Assembly (NCBI GenBank): GCA_905221035.1
Contig: CAJNBP010000012.1
Location: forward strand, 1 to 43,705
DNA length: 43,705 bases
DNA from: a bacterium
GTDB taxonomy: Bacteria > Bacillota > Bacilli > Lactobacillales > Streptococcaceae
Reading direction: 5' to 3'
A model generated the notes under the pieces. The model saw only the letters and a list, made by a program, of their open reading frames with translations. It was not told the DNA's origin and ran no database searches. Below are positions 34,920 to 42,314 of the stretch, piece by piece. The position numbers were made by a program, and so were the translations under genes. Each line of letters opens with the position of its first letter. The stretch's first letter is position 1.

Positions 34920-35910
34920 TGATTTTCTCAAGGGAATCAATCACTGCTGGACCATAGTCCATCAATTCATCGTAAGAGATGGTCATAATTTTTTGATTCT
35001 TAATAGCAGGAACACCTTCCAAAACAGCATTTGCCTTCATCAACTCTACTGCGTTGGCATCCAATTTTTTATTGCGGTCGCTAGTTACATAGATAATCAA
35101 CTCAGGATCCATTGACACGAGATTTTCCAAGGTCAAGCCTGATGTTCCCGTTGCAACATTTGTATAACCAAGTTGATTCAGCAAACTTTCTTGCAAAGCA
35201 GACTTGTAGGCACCGAAGGTTTGATCATTATAAGCAACCATAATCAAAGCCTTTTTCTTTTCACCTTGGCTTGCTGGATTTGCTTTCTTAACAGCGTCAA
35301 TTTTAGCTTGTAATTGGGCTGCGTATTCATTGGCCTTGTCCTGAACATTAAAAATCATTCCAAGATTTTTAACATCTTCTACGATATTCCCCAAATCTTG
35401 CTGAATGGTTGAGAGAGAAGCTTTTTGAGTATAAACTGGGATTTTGTTTTCATTCCAAGTGCTAACTGTCCCCAAGGATTTTTCAGAAAACATCATGTTT
35501 CGACCCATCACAGCGTCTGGTTCATAAGAAAGGACTGTCTCTTGTGAGACTGTTTTTTTATCCCCAATTTGAGGAATCGTTGCAATCGCGTCCTTGTATT
35601 TGTCTGTCACAGCATTATCAGGGTTAAGCATGCCAGCAATTTTATCCTTCAACCCCAACTCCAATAAGATTTCAGTGGTTGAAAGATTGTTGGTGATCAC
35701 TTTTTCAGGTGCCTTGTCAAAAACTTGTTCGACTTCATTTCCCTTAGCATCATAGGTTTTGACCGTTAGTGGATAAGTCGTCTCTGTGCTGGCCTTTTGA
35801 CTTGTTTCTGTGCTAGATTGTGTGGTAGCTTTTTCTGTAGTAGTGTTACCACAAGCTGCCAGAGTTAGGGTAGCTACTGTTACCAGTAAAATGCTTAGTG
35901 TTTTTTTCAT
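34900..35910 (-). CDS. Iron-siderophore ABC transporter substrate-binding lipoprotein
   Basis: 336 residues. The signal peptide ends in lipobox LAAC with C20 as the lipidated residue, followed by a Thr/Ser-rich linker. The FecB/FhuD-type (class III) fold shows in APEKVITNNLSTTEILLELGL and MDPELIIYVTSDRN. It binds the ferric ligand outside the membrane. The gene is 19 nt after the ATPase gene, with AAGGAAAA in the gap. Related transporters in streptococci carry siderophores, heme or cobalamin. The esterase next door favours catecholate siderophores. Confidence 0.9.
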   Translation of the reverse strand: MKKTLSILLVTVATLTLAACGNTTTEKATTQSSTETSQKASTETTYPLTVKTYDAKGNEVEQVFDKAPEKVITNNLSTTEILLELGLKDKIAGMLNPDNAVTDKYKDAIATIPQIGDKKTVSQETVLSYEPDAVMGRNMMFSEKSLGTVSTWNENKIPVYTQKASLSTIQQDLGNIVEDVKNLGMIFNVQDKANEYAAQLQAKIDAVKKANPASQGEKKKALIMVAYNDQTFGAYKSALQESLLNQLGYTNVATGTSGLTLENLVSMDPELIIYVTSDRNKKLDANAVELMKANAVLEGVPAIKNQKIMTISYDELMDYGPAVIDSLEKINDFINK

Positions 35911-35929
35911 CTTATTTTCCTTTTCATTT

Positions 35930-36685
35930 TTATAAATAGTGAATCATGGCTTGCTGATCCTCGGTCCAAGTCACCTGACTTTGAACTCCGTATACAGTTT
36001 GCAATGACTCAGAGGTGATGGTCTCCTTTGGAGTTCCTTGGTAAAGGATTTCCCCCTCTTTCATCAGATAGAGATAATCCGAATAGCGACAAGCAAGTTG
36101 AATATCATGCAGGACAGCTAGAACATTTATCTTGAGCTCCTTCACAATGGCCAACAAGTCTAGCTGATACTTGATATCCAAGTGATTGGTAGGTTCATCC
36201 AGGAGCAAAAGAGTCGGTTCTTGCGCCAAGGCACGTGCCAACAAGACTCGCTGCTTCTCTCCCCCTGACAGGGACGAATAGAGACGAGTTTTCTTCTCTA
36301 GCATATCCACCTTGACAAGAGAATCTTGAACAAGGGCATAATCTCTTTCCTTTTCCTTCTGTAGAAAAGAGAGGTGGGGCGTTCTTCCCAGCAAGACGAT
36401 TTCCTCAACTGTACAATCAAACTGCAATTGATTAAACTGGGTAACAACTGCCATTTGCTTGGCTGTTTCTTTGAGTGACCAATGCTCCAGCGGTTTTCCA
36501 TCTAGGCTTATCAAGCCTTTGTCTGCCTTTTCCTGACGATAGAGGAGTTTAAGCAGGCTGGTTTTTCCACTTCCATTTGGTCCTAGTATCGTATGAAATT
36601 GATGCCCCTCAACCTTAAGAGAAACTCCTTTGAGGATTTTTTTCTCTCCTAGTCCAAAGTGGACATCCTGACAAATCAAGTCCAT
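35930..36685 (-). CDS. Iron-siderophore ABC transporter ATPase
   Basis: 251 residues, FecE/FhuC type. Walker A GPNGSGKT (35-42), Q-loop VVTQF near 80, signature LSGGEKQR (139-146), Walker B LLLLDEPTNHLD (159-170), H-loop in AVLHDIQLA. One base separates it from the permease gene, so translation is coupled. Confidence 0.95.
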   Translation of the reverse strand: MDLICQDVHFGLGEKKILKGVSLKVEGHQFHTILGPNGSGKTSLLKLLYRQEKADKGLISLDGKPLEHWSLKETAKQMAVVTQFNQLQFDCTVEEIVLLGRTPHLSFLQKEKERDYALVQDSLVKVDMLEKKTRLYSSLSGGEKQRVLLARALAQEPTLLLLDEPTNHLDIKYQLDLLAIVKELKINVLAVLHDIQLACRYSDYLYLMKEGEILYQGTPKETITSESLQTVYGVQSQVTWTEDQQAMIHYL

Positions 36686-36686
36686 A

Positions 36687-37733
36687 TCAGCCCTTCACCT
36701 CCCTTCGCCTACCTCCAACAATGTAAATAAAGAAGGGAGCACCTACCAAGGCCGTGAAAATACCAATAGGCAACTCAGCATTTGGAATAGTGACACGAGA
36801 GAGTACATCTGCCCAGATAACAAAAAGGGCACCCAGTAAAGTCGCAACAGGAAAAAGTCTCCTGTAATTCGTTCCTACTAACCCTCGAGCTAAGTGAGGA
36901 GTAATCAGACCAACAAATCCAATAATCCCACATGTTGCCACTAAGACTGCTGTTAGCACAGCCACCATGGTCACATAAAGATACCAATAAAAGCGTAAGG
37001 GAATCCCCAAAGTTAAAGCAGCTTCATCTCCCATCATCATCGCATTGAAAACACGATACTGAGTAGAGAAAAATAGAAAGGCCATTCCTACTACTATGGT
37101 TGGCAAGACTAAGTCAGACCAGGTAGTCCCAGCAAGCGAGCCCATGGTCCAAAACTTAATGGTCATCACACTGTCAGCATTAGCGCCAACAGAGATAATA
37201 AAATTGGAAAAAGCCAGAAAGAGAGCATTGACCACCGTGCCTGATAAGATCAGACTAGAAGTCGTCATCCTTCCCTGCATAGAGGCAATGATGAGGACAG
37301 CAATTGTTGCCAAAATAGCTCCAAGAAAAGCTCCAAGGCTAATCATCACTTTTAAACCAAGAATGATGCTCAAGGTTGCCCCTAGAGTTGCACCCGCAGA
37401 GATGCCTAAGACATAGGGCTCAGCGATGGGATTGTTTACCGTGGACTGCATCACGCTGCCACACATAGAAAGACCAGCTCCTACTATCAGACCTAGCAAT
37501 ACTCGGGGGAACCTCATGTTCCATACAATGGCAAGAGTGGACTTGGAAACCTCTCCTATCTCAAGAGGAAACCCCAATCTGCTCAAAATAATCCGATAGG
37601 TATCGCTTAGATGAATCGCAACGGATCCCATTGAAACAGCTAAAAAGAGGGAAATTCCTAAAACACCTAGTAAAATAGCTAAAAGCAATACAAATTTCAG
37701 GTCCTGTTGGCTTCCAGAAAATTTGGAAAGCAT
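36687..37733 (-). CDS. Iron-siderophore ABC transporter permease (FecCD family)
   Basis: 348 residues with 9-10 membrane helices, the BtuC/FecD/FhuG fold. Typical segments: MRFPRVLLGLIVGAGLSMCG, GISAGATLGATLS, GFVGLITPHLARGLVG (EAA-like loop) and PIGIFTALVGAPFFIYIV. Only one permease gene is present, so it probably works as a homodimer, unlike FecC-FecD pairs. AAAGGAGG lies just upstream of the ATG. First gene of the four-gene operon with a readable promoter. Confidence 0.94.
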   Translation of the reverse strand: MLSKFSGSQQDLKFVLLLAILLGVLGISLFLAVSMGSVAIHLSDTYRIILSRLGFPLEIGEVSKSTLAIVWNMRFPRVLLGLIVGAGLSMCGSVMQSTVNNPIAEPYVLGISAGATLGATLSIILGLKVMISLGAFLGAILATIAVLIIASMQGRMTTSSLILSGTVVNALFLAFSNFIISVGANADSVMTIKFWTMGSLAGTTWSDLVLPTIVVGMAFLFFSTQYRVFNAMMMGDEAALTLGIPLRFYWYLYVTMVAVLTAVLVATCGIIGFVGLITPHLARGLVGTNYRRLFPVATLLGALFVIWADVLSRVTIPNAELPIGIFTALVGAPFFIYIVGGRRREVKG

Positions 37734-37758
37734 GCAAACCTCCTTTGATAGAATATTA

Positions 37759-37773
37759 AAAATTTAGAAAATT
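37759..37773. promoter_or_regulatory. Possible CodY box in the iron operon leader
   Basis: On the minus strand AATTTTCTAAATTTT matches AATTTTCWGAAAATT at 12 of 15 positions. It begins about 3 nt after the predicted transcription start, where a repressor could block elongation. In AT-rich DNA three mismatches are weak evidence. Confidence 0.3.
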
Positions 37774-37782
37774 CTCATGAAA

Positions 37783-37811
37783 AGTATACCATATTTTCAA
37801 CAATGGAACAA
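37783..37811 (-). promoter_or_regulatory. Promoter of the iron-uptake operon
   Basis: On the minus strand TTGTTC (37806-37811), 17 bp, TGG-TATACT (-10 at 37783-37788, extended). Start near 37776 and a leader of about 42 nt. Confidence 0.7.
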
Positions 37812-37885
37812 GATGAGAAAAATGAATATAGTTGGTCTTACAGTGCTAATAATTTATACTTGAGTATATCGAGGTAAGAGGACAA

Positions 37886-37914
37886 CATAAAAAGCTCTCT
37901 GAAGTCAGAGAGCT
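37886..37914 (-). terminator. Terminator of cadD
   Basis: AGCTCTCTGA/TCAGAGAGCT (arms 37905-37914 and 37893-37902) form a perfect 10-bp stem, followed by TTTTTATG on the minus strand. It lies 42 nt after the cadD stop. Confidence 0.9.
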
Positions 37915-37955
37915 GATTTAAGCTCGGGCTAAAATCCTAGTGAAACAAAAAAAAT

Positions 37956-38576
37956 CTACACGATCAGAAAAGTCTCTATCGTGCTATTTTCATACATGAT
38001 GTATAGTCCAAGTAGAATGAATACTAAGGGCACAATGATTCGCTCGTATTTTTCAATTGTCTCGAATATTAACGGAATAGAGGATAACACCCGACTAATC
38101 TCGCATAAGATAATTATGCCGATTACAAACACAAGCAAGGCCACGAGGGTCTGTGACCAATCTAACGAAGCAAAATAAGGTATATAGATACCTAAATTAT
38201 CTCCGCCAGACGCAATTGTTAGCAATGTAACTGTCCAAAACAGTTGATTTGCCTTGCTTTGTTCTAATCTTTCAATAATTTCTTCCTCTTCTTCCTCTTC
38301 TTCCTCACCTTCTCCAACAATTGCAAAGCGAATCCCTAAATAGATAGGGATTAAACCAAGCAATCCAACCATCCATTCTTCAGGCACGAAATTAACGACA
38401 TAAGCAGCAACTAAACTCGCCCCTACAAGTAAGCCTGTGCCTAGATATTGCCCCGCATAAATATGCCATTTTTGTTTATTCTGTGATAGCTGTGCAAATA
38501 AAATAAATAAAATAATTAAATAATCGATACTGGTGGAAATATAAACACCAATAGCAGATATGATTGTCTGTCCCAT
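37956..38576 (-). CDS. cadD: Cadmium resistance transporter CadD
   Basis: 206 residues, CadD family membrane efflux protein. N-terminal STSIDYLIILFILFAQL and later TIASGGDNLGIYIPYFA are the two repeated motif regions, with about five to six helices. The cytoplasmic loop has a run of nine Glu at residues 91-99, encoded by slippage-prone GAA/GAG triplets (complement TTC/CTC around 38277-38307). It exports Cd and possibly Zn. AGGAGG lies 6 nt before the ATG. Unlike plasmid cadD-cadX/cadC systems, no ArsR-type regulator gene is adjacent. Instead there is a Cys-rich leader ORF and a palindromic promoter. Confidence 0.9.
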   Translation of the reverse strand: MGQTIISAIGVYISTSIDYLIILFILFAQLSQNKQKWHIYAGQYLGTGLLVGASLVAAYVVNFVPEEWMVGLLGLIPIYLGIRFAIVGEGEEEEEEEEEIIERLEQSKANQLFWTVTLLTIASGGDNLGIYIPYFASLDWSQTLVALLVFVIGIIILCEISRVLSSIPLIFETIEKYERIIVPLVFILLGLYIMYENSTIETFLIV

Positions 38577-38606
38577 AAAAAACCTCCTGTATTGGTCAGT
38601 AATAAA

Positions 38607-38681
38607 TCAGCAGATTTTAGGAGAGCACAGACACATTAATTTAGCTATCGCTAGTGGGTAATGTCGAACATAGGAAAGCAT
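38607..38681 (-). CDS. Possible 24-residue Cys-rich leader peptide upstream of cadD
   Basis: ATG at 38681 with GGAGGAG about 5 nt upstream, 24 codons, TGA at 38609-38607, 30 nt before the cadD ATG. The peptide starts MLSYVRHYPL and ends MCLCSPKIC, with Cys at 17, 19 and 24 and His at 7. It is too short for homology-based calling. The strong RBS, position and metal-ligand-rich tail suggest translated leader control of cadD. Confidence 0.45.
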   Translation of the reverse strand: MLSYVRHYPLAIAKLMCLCSPKIC

Positions 38682-38745
38682 TTTACTCCTCCTCAAAACG
38701 TAGTTACAAAGTAATTTCTAACTGGAATTCGGTGACTACTTCCAT

Positions 38746-38771
38746 GTAAAGTATAACATACTATACTTTAC
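38746..38771. promoter_or_regulatory. Palindromic operator-like site over the cadD promoter
   Basis: Perfect 10-bp arms GTAAAGTATA and TATACTTTAC around ACATAC. On the minus strand it contains TG-T-TATACT, an extended -10. A third GTAAAGT copy follows in an adjacent dyad (38765-38781). Start near 38743 would give a 62-nt leader before the leader ORF. Confidence 0.6.
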
Positions 38772-38808
38772 TTCGTAAAGTGTGGGCTCTCCGAAGGGGC
38801 TTGCAGAC

Positions 38809-38837
38809 AGCTACTCGGCTTGAAAAGCCGAGTAGCT
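38809..38837. repeat. Perfect 13-bp inverted repeat upstream of cadD
   Basis: AGCTACTCGGCTT (38809-38821), loop GAA, AAGCCGAGTAGCT (38825-38837). Neither side has a T-run, so it is not a standard terminator. It is GC-rich compared with its surroundings. Confidence 0.7.
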
Positions 38838-38870
38838 ACGCACCCTTATGGTGTAATTAGCTGATACCAT

Positions 38871-38915
38871 TTGAGGTTTTTGTAGTCTCCAAAATTGTGA
38901 CCGATAAAACCTCAA
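38871..38915. repeat. 45-nt inverted-repeat unit between cadD and rpsO
   Basis: TTGAGGTTTT (38871-38880) and AAAACCTCAA (38906-38915) are perfect 10-bp arms around 25 nt. It sits immediately beyond the rpsO terminator. Function unknown. Confidence 0.6.
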
Positions 38916-38916
38916 T

Positions 38917-38946
38917 AAAAAAGCCCTCTGAAAATCAGAGAGCTCC
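38917..38946 (-). terminator. Terminator of rpsO
   Basis: On the minus strand AGCTCTCTGA and TCAGAGGGCT pair around TTT (with one U-G pair), followed by TTTTTTAT. Confidence 0.88.
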
Positions 38947-38948
38947 AG

Positions 38949-39052
38949 TCTTGCTGGATAAACCGTTTATAGACTAGGCGACGAGGCGAAGGTTGTACTA
39001 ATGGTACATCGAGCCGAAGTCAACGAAGTATAGAAACGGTTTAGACGCAAGA
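38949..39052 (-). other. Large imperfect stem-loop in the rpsO 3' UTR
   Basis: The region directly after the rpsO stop is bounded by TCTTGC (39047-39052 on minus) and GCAAGA (38949-38954), then TAAACCGTTT/AAACGGTTTA (10-bp arms at 39034-39043 and 38959-38968), and a central TGTAC/GTACA. It spans about 104 nt and precedes the true terminator. Confidence 0.6.
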
Positions 39053-39322
39053 TTAGCGACGAAGTCCTAGAGAGTTGATCAACTCACGGTAACGGTTAAC
39101 GTCGTTTTTACGCAAGTATGCAAGCAAGTTACGACGGCGACCGATTTTCTTCATCAATCCACGGTAAGTAGCGTGGTCTTTTTTGTGTTGTTTGATGTGT
39201 TCGTTAAGGTGGTTGATTTCCCAAGTAAGGACAGCAACTTGAACCTCTACTGAACCTGTATCACCTTCGTGACGTGCATATTGTGCGATGATTTCATTTT
39301 TTTTCTCTTTTGAGATTGCCAT
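39053..39322 (-). CDS. rpsO: 30S ribosomal protein S15
   Basis: 89 residues, the normal length. The 16S-binding core is seen in [48 protein letters not shown] (read as [22 protein letters not shown] and [14 protein letters not shown]). It binds the three-way junction of 16S rRNA early in 30S assembly. AAGGAG precedes the ATG. The leader of about 83 nt could hold an S15 autoregulatory structure, as in other bacteria. It is monocistronic. Confidence 0.98.
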   Translation of the reverse strand: MAISKEKKNEIIAQYARHEGDTGSVEVQVAVLTWEINHLNEHIKQHKKDHATYRGLMKKIGRRRNLLAYLRKNDVNRYRELINSLGLRR

Positions 39323-39440
39323 GATGTTTCTCCTTTTTATTTGGCTTCATCCGAGTGACAGGTTGGCATGCCTGTAACCAAGAAGAAGTTATTGTCTTTA
39401 CGACAATCCCTATTCTACCAATAACTAACTTCTTTGTCAA
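39323..39440 (-). promoter_or_regulatory. rpsO promoter and structured leader
   Basis: TTGACA (39435-39440), 17 bp, TGG-TAGAAT (39412-39417) on the minus strand. The leader (about 39405-39323) includes an ATTGTC-GTAAA-GACAAT hairpin at its start and GTTACAGGCATGCCAACC pairing possibilities nearer the gene. S15 often represses its own mRNA through such leaders. That this one does so is inference. Confidence 0.6.
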
Positions 39441-39468
39441 CAGATTTACTTTCTTGTTTTAAACATGC

Positions 39469-39474
39469 TATAAT
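39469..39474 (+). promoter_or_regulatory. Extended -10 promoter of the small membrane protein gene
   Basis: TGC-TATAAT (39469-39474) without a clear -35 (TTTACT region). GAGGTGAT precedes ATG 39524. Confidence 0.55.
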
Positions 39475-39523
39475 AATCATAGCAAGAAATCTAAGTTATC
39501 TGTTTTTAAACGAGGTGATTATC

Positions 39524-39898
39524 ATGCCTAGATTCTATTCCCATCTCCCTTACTATTTGGTCATCTTTTTCTTTTACTGGCCACTTTATGAGTTGTTGTC
39601 ACTAATCGTTTCTGACCCCCTTTTACTCAAAAGTCTCTACGTGAATAGTATTCTCTTCTATACACCTCTAGTAATCTTCATTGTGTCGTTACTATATAGC
39701 TACCGATTCTATTTTTCAATTTGGTGGTTACTTACTATTGGTTTGCTCTTTGGCTTTACTATCATAACCTTTGGTGAGTTTATACTAATTTACTTGCTAA
39801 TCTATGAAACCTTGGCTCTGATGGGCATGGCTTCCGGTATTGGTATCAAGCATATTCTACAAAAAATGAAAAACAAAAAACTTTCACAAAATCCTTGA
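39524..39898 (+). CDS. Hypothetical integral membrane protein (about 124 residues)
   Basis: Starts MPRFYSHLPYYLVIFFFYW at ATG 39524 with GAGGTGATTATC upstream. The 30 further upstream codons include the promoter -10 and are not coding. About four hydrophobic helices are followed by a short basic tail (KHILQKMKNKKLSQNP). No family motif is recognised. It ends within the -35 of the thrS leader promoter. Confidence 0.7.
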   Translation: MPRFYSHLPYYLVIFFFYWPLYELLSLIVSDPLLLKSLYVNSILFYTPLVIFIVSLLYSYRFYFSIWWLLTIGLLFGFTIITFGEFILIYLLIYETLALMGMASGIGIKHILQKMKNKKLSQNP

Positions 39899-39922
39899 AA
39901 AATCTCACAATCATGCTATAAT
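39895..39922 (+). promoter_or_regulatory. thrS leader promoter
   Basis: TTGAAA (39895-39900), 16 bp, TGC-TATAAT (39917-39922, extended -10). The start is predicted near 39929. The -35 overlaps the end of the preceding gene. Confidence 0.8.
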
Positions 39923-39928
39923 AATCCA

Positions 39929-40136
39929 TAGAGACAAGTCACTTAGTTCCTTTCTACTAGAGAGTGCGTGGTTGCTGGAAACGCATAGGAAGCCTAAACT
40001 GATACTACTCGTGAGTTTTTTATGAAAACATAAAACGGTGGCCACGTTAGAGCCAATCAGAGGTGTCCCTCTCTTTTGAGGAACATAAATGAAGGTGGAA
40101 CCACGTTGCGACGTCCTTTCGAGGATGTCGCTTTTT
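39929..40136 (+). promoter_or_regulatory. T-box riboswitch controlling thrS
   Basis: The leader carries the T-box sequence AAGGTGGAACCACG (40092-40105; consensus AGGGTGGNACCGCG). Directly after it is a terminator hairpin, GCGACGTCC/GGATGTCGC (40108-40116, 40123-40131) with T's. Stem I begins near AGAGAGTGCGTGG. ACT at 40004-40006, followed by A, is the likely specifier for tRNA-Thr. Uncharged tRNA-Thr would stabilise the antiterminator and allow thrS expression. Confidence 0.92.
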
Positions 40137-40220
40137 GTTTTTCTAGCTTTCACTATCCTCTGTCCCTATTTTCAGAATAGGTTTAACACATTCGTCAATA
40201 ATATAAGTAAGGAGAACATC

Positions 40221-42164
40221 ATGATTAACATTACTTTCCCAGATGGCGCTGTTCGTGAATTCGAATCCGGCGTTACAACTTTTGAAATTGCCCAATCTAT
40301 CAGCAATTCCCTAGCTAAAAAAGCCTTGGCTGGTAAATTCAACGGCAAACTCATCGACACTACTCGTGCTATCACTGAAGATGGAAACATCGAAATCGTG
40401 ACACCTGATCACGAAGATGCCCTTCCAATCCTACGTCACTCAGCTGCCCACTTGTTCGCCCAAGCAGCTCGTCGCCTTTTCCCAGACATTCACTTGGGAG
40501 TTGGTCCAGCTATCGAAGATGGTTTCTACTACGATACTGACAACACAGCTGGTCAAATCTCAAATGAAGACCTTCCTCGTATCGAAGAAGAAATGCAAAA
40601 AATCGTTAAAGAAAACTTCCCATCAATCCGTGAAGAAGTTACGAAAGACGAGGCTCGTGAAATCTTCAAGAACGATCCTTACAAGTTGGAATTGATTGAA
40701 GAACACTCTGAAGACGAAGGTGGTTTGACTATCTACCGTCAAGGCGAATATGTAGACCTCTGCCGTGGACCTCACGTCCCATCAACAGGCCGTATCCAAA
40801 TCTTCCACCTTCTCCATGTGGCAGGTGCTTACTGGCGTGGAAATAGCGACAATGCTATGATGCAACGTATCTACGGTACAGCTTGGTTTGACAAGAAAGA
40901 CTTGAAAAACTACCTTCAAATGCGTGAAGAAGCTAAGGAACGTGACCACCGTAAACTTGGTAAAGAGCTTGACCTCTTCATGATTTCTCAAGAGGTTGGT
41001 CAAGGACTTCCATTCTGGTTGCCAAATGGTGCAACTATCCGTCGTGAATTGGAACGCTACATTGTTGACAAAGAGTTGGCTTCTGGCTACCAACACGTTT
41101 ATACTCCACCACTTGCTTCTGTTGAGCTTTACAAGACTTCTGGTCACTGGGATCATTACCAAGAAGACATGTTCCCAACTATGGATATGGGTGACGGGGA
41201 AGAATTCGTTCTTCGTCCAATGAACTGCCCGCACCACATCCAAGTCTTCAAACACCATGTTCACTCTTACCGCGAATTGCCAATCCGTATCGCTGAAATC
41301 GGTATGATGCACCGTTACGAAAAATCTGGTTCCCTCACTGGTCTTCAACGTGTGCGTGAAATGTCACTCAACGATGGTCACCTCTTTGTAACTCCTGAAC
41401 AAATCCAAGAAGAATTCCAACGTGCCCTTCAGTTGATTATCGATGTTTATGAAGACTTCAACTTGACTGAATACCGATTCCGCCTCTCTCTTCGTGACCC
41501 TCAAGATACTCACAAGTACTTTGACAATGATGAAATGTGGGAAAATGCTCAAACTATGCTTCGTGCGGCGCTTGATGAAATGGGTGTTGATTACTTTGAA
41601 GCTGAGGGTGAAGCGGCCTTCTACGGACCAAAATTGGATATCCAAGTTAAGACAGCCCTTGGAAAAGAAGAAACTCTTTCTACTATCCAGCTTGACTTCT
41701 TGCTTCCAGAACGCTTCGACCTTAAATACATCGGAGCTGATGGTGAGGAACACCGTCCAGTTATGATCCACCGTGGGGTTATCTCAACTATGGAACGCTT
41801 CACAGCTATCTTGATTGAGAACTACAAGGGTGCCTTCCCAACATGGCTTGCACCACACCAAGTAACCCTCATCCCAGTTTCTAACGAGAAACACGTAGAC
41901 TACGCTTGGGAAGTGGCTAAGAAACTCCGTGACCGTGGGGTTCGTGCCGACGTAGATGAGCGCAATGAAAAAATGCAGTTCAAGATTCGTGCTTCACAAA
42001 CCAGCAAAATTCCTTACCAATTAATCGTTGGGGACAAAGAAATGGAAGACGGAACTGTCAACGTTCGTCGTTATGGCCAAAAAGAAACACAAACTGTCTC
42101 AGTTGATGACTTTGTTCAAGCTATCCTAGCTGATATCGCCAACAAATCACGCGTTGAGAAATAA
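40221..42164 (+). CDS. thrS: Threonyl-tRNA synthetase
   Basis: 647 residues from ATG 40221 ([17 protein letters not shown]). The open frame begins earlier, inside the T-box, but AAGGAG before this ATG and the conserved N-terminus fix the start. Domains in order: TGS (about 1-62), editing SAD domain ([16 protein letters not shown] with the HxxxH site), class II catalytic core with motif 2 ([20 protein letters not shown]) and the zinc-binding Cys in [12 protein letters not shown], motif 3 near [13 protein letters not shown], and an anticodon-binding domain ([15 protein letters not shown] onwards). It charges tRNA-Thr. Expression depends on the T-box leader. Confidence 0.98.
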   Translation: MINITFPDGAVREFESGVTTFEIAQSISNSLAKKALAGKFNGKLIDTTRAITEDGNIEIVTPDHEDALPILRHSAAHLFAQAARRLFPDIHLGVGPAIEDGFYYDTDNTAGQISNEDLPRIEEEMQKIVKENFPSIREEVTKDEAREIFKNDPYKLELIEEHSEDEGGLTIYRQGEYVDLCRGPHVPSTGRIQIFHLLHVAGAYWRGNSDNAMMQRIYGTAWFDKKDLKNYLQMREEAKERDHRKLGKELDLFMISQEVGQGLPFWLPNGATIRRELERYIVDKELASGYQHVYTPPLASVELYKTSGHWDHYQEDMFPTMDMGDGEEFVLRPMNCPHHIQVFKHHVHSYRELPIRIAEIGMMHRYEKSGSLTGLQRVREMSLNDGHLFVTPEQIQEEFQRALQLIIDVYEDFNLTEYRFRLSLRDPQDTHKYFDNDEMWENAQTMLRAALDEMGVDYFEAEGEAAFYGPKLDIQVKTALGKEETLSTIQLDFLLPERFDLKYIGADGEEHRPVMIHRGVISTMERFTAILIENYKGAFPTWLAPHQVTLIPVSNEKHVDYAWEVAKKLRDRGVRADVDERNEKMQFKIRASQTSKIPYQLIVGDKEMEDGTVNVRRYGQKETQTVSVDDFVQAILADIANKSRVEK

Positions 42165-42197
42165 GATATAAAACCTGGGATAAAATCCTAGCTACCT

Positions 42198-42231
42198 AAA
42201 AAGCAACAACTATTTCAGCTGTTGCTTTTTA
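42198..42231 (+). terminator. Terminator of thrS
   Basis: AAAAAGCAACA (42198-42208) pairs with TGTTGCTTTTT (42220-42230), with an inner loop ACTATTTCAGC. The A- and T-tracts on both sides would let it also work on the minus strand for the DUF389 gene. Confidence 0.9.
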
Positions 42232-42314
42232 TATTTCATTTAATCTGAGTTATTAGTGATTGGTCAAATCACCACACAAGATTTGCTTTCATGAGTTAGA
42301 TAAGGTCAATATCC

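Noticed and set aside
34920..34940. Seven-codon N-terminal extension of the esterase from a TTG
   Set aside because: ATG 34919 is available and the extension lies within the binding-protein coding sequence without an RBS.
38577..38760. yybP-ykoY manganese riboswitch or other metal riboswitch in the cadD leader
   Set aside because: I looked for conserved blocks of known metal riboswitches and did not find them. The leader ORF explains the strong SD.
38877..38912. Sequence GTTTTTGTAGTCTCCAAAA resembles the start of streptococcal type II CRISPR repeats
   Set aside because: Only the first half matches (remembered GTTTTTGTACTCTCA form), there is a single copy, no spacers and no cas genes. The stretch is better explained as the 45-nt inverted repeat.
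40089..40220. Longer N-terminus for thrS
   Set aside because: It lies within the T-box and terminator hairpin. The conserved start with AAGGAG is at 40221.
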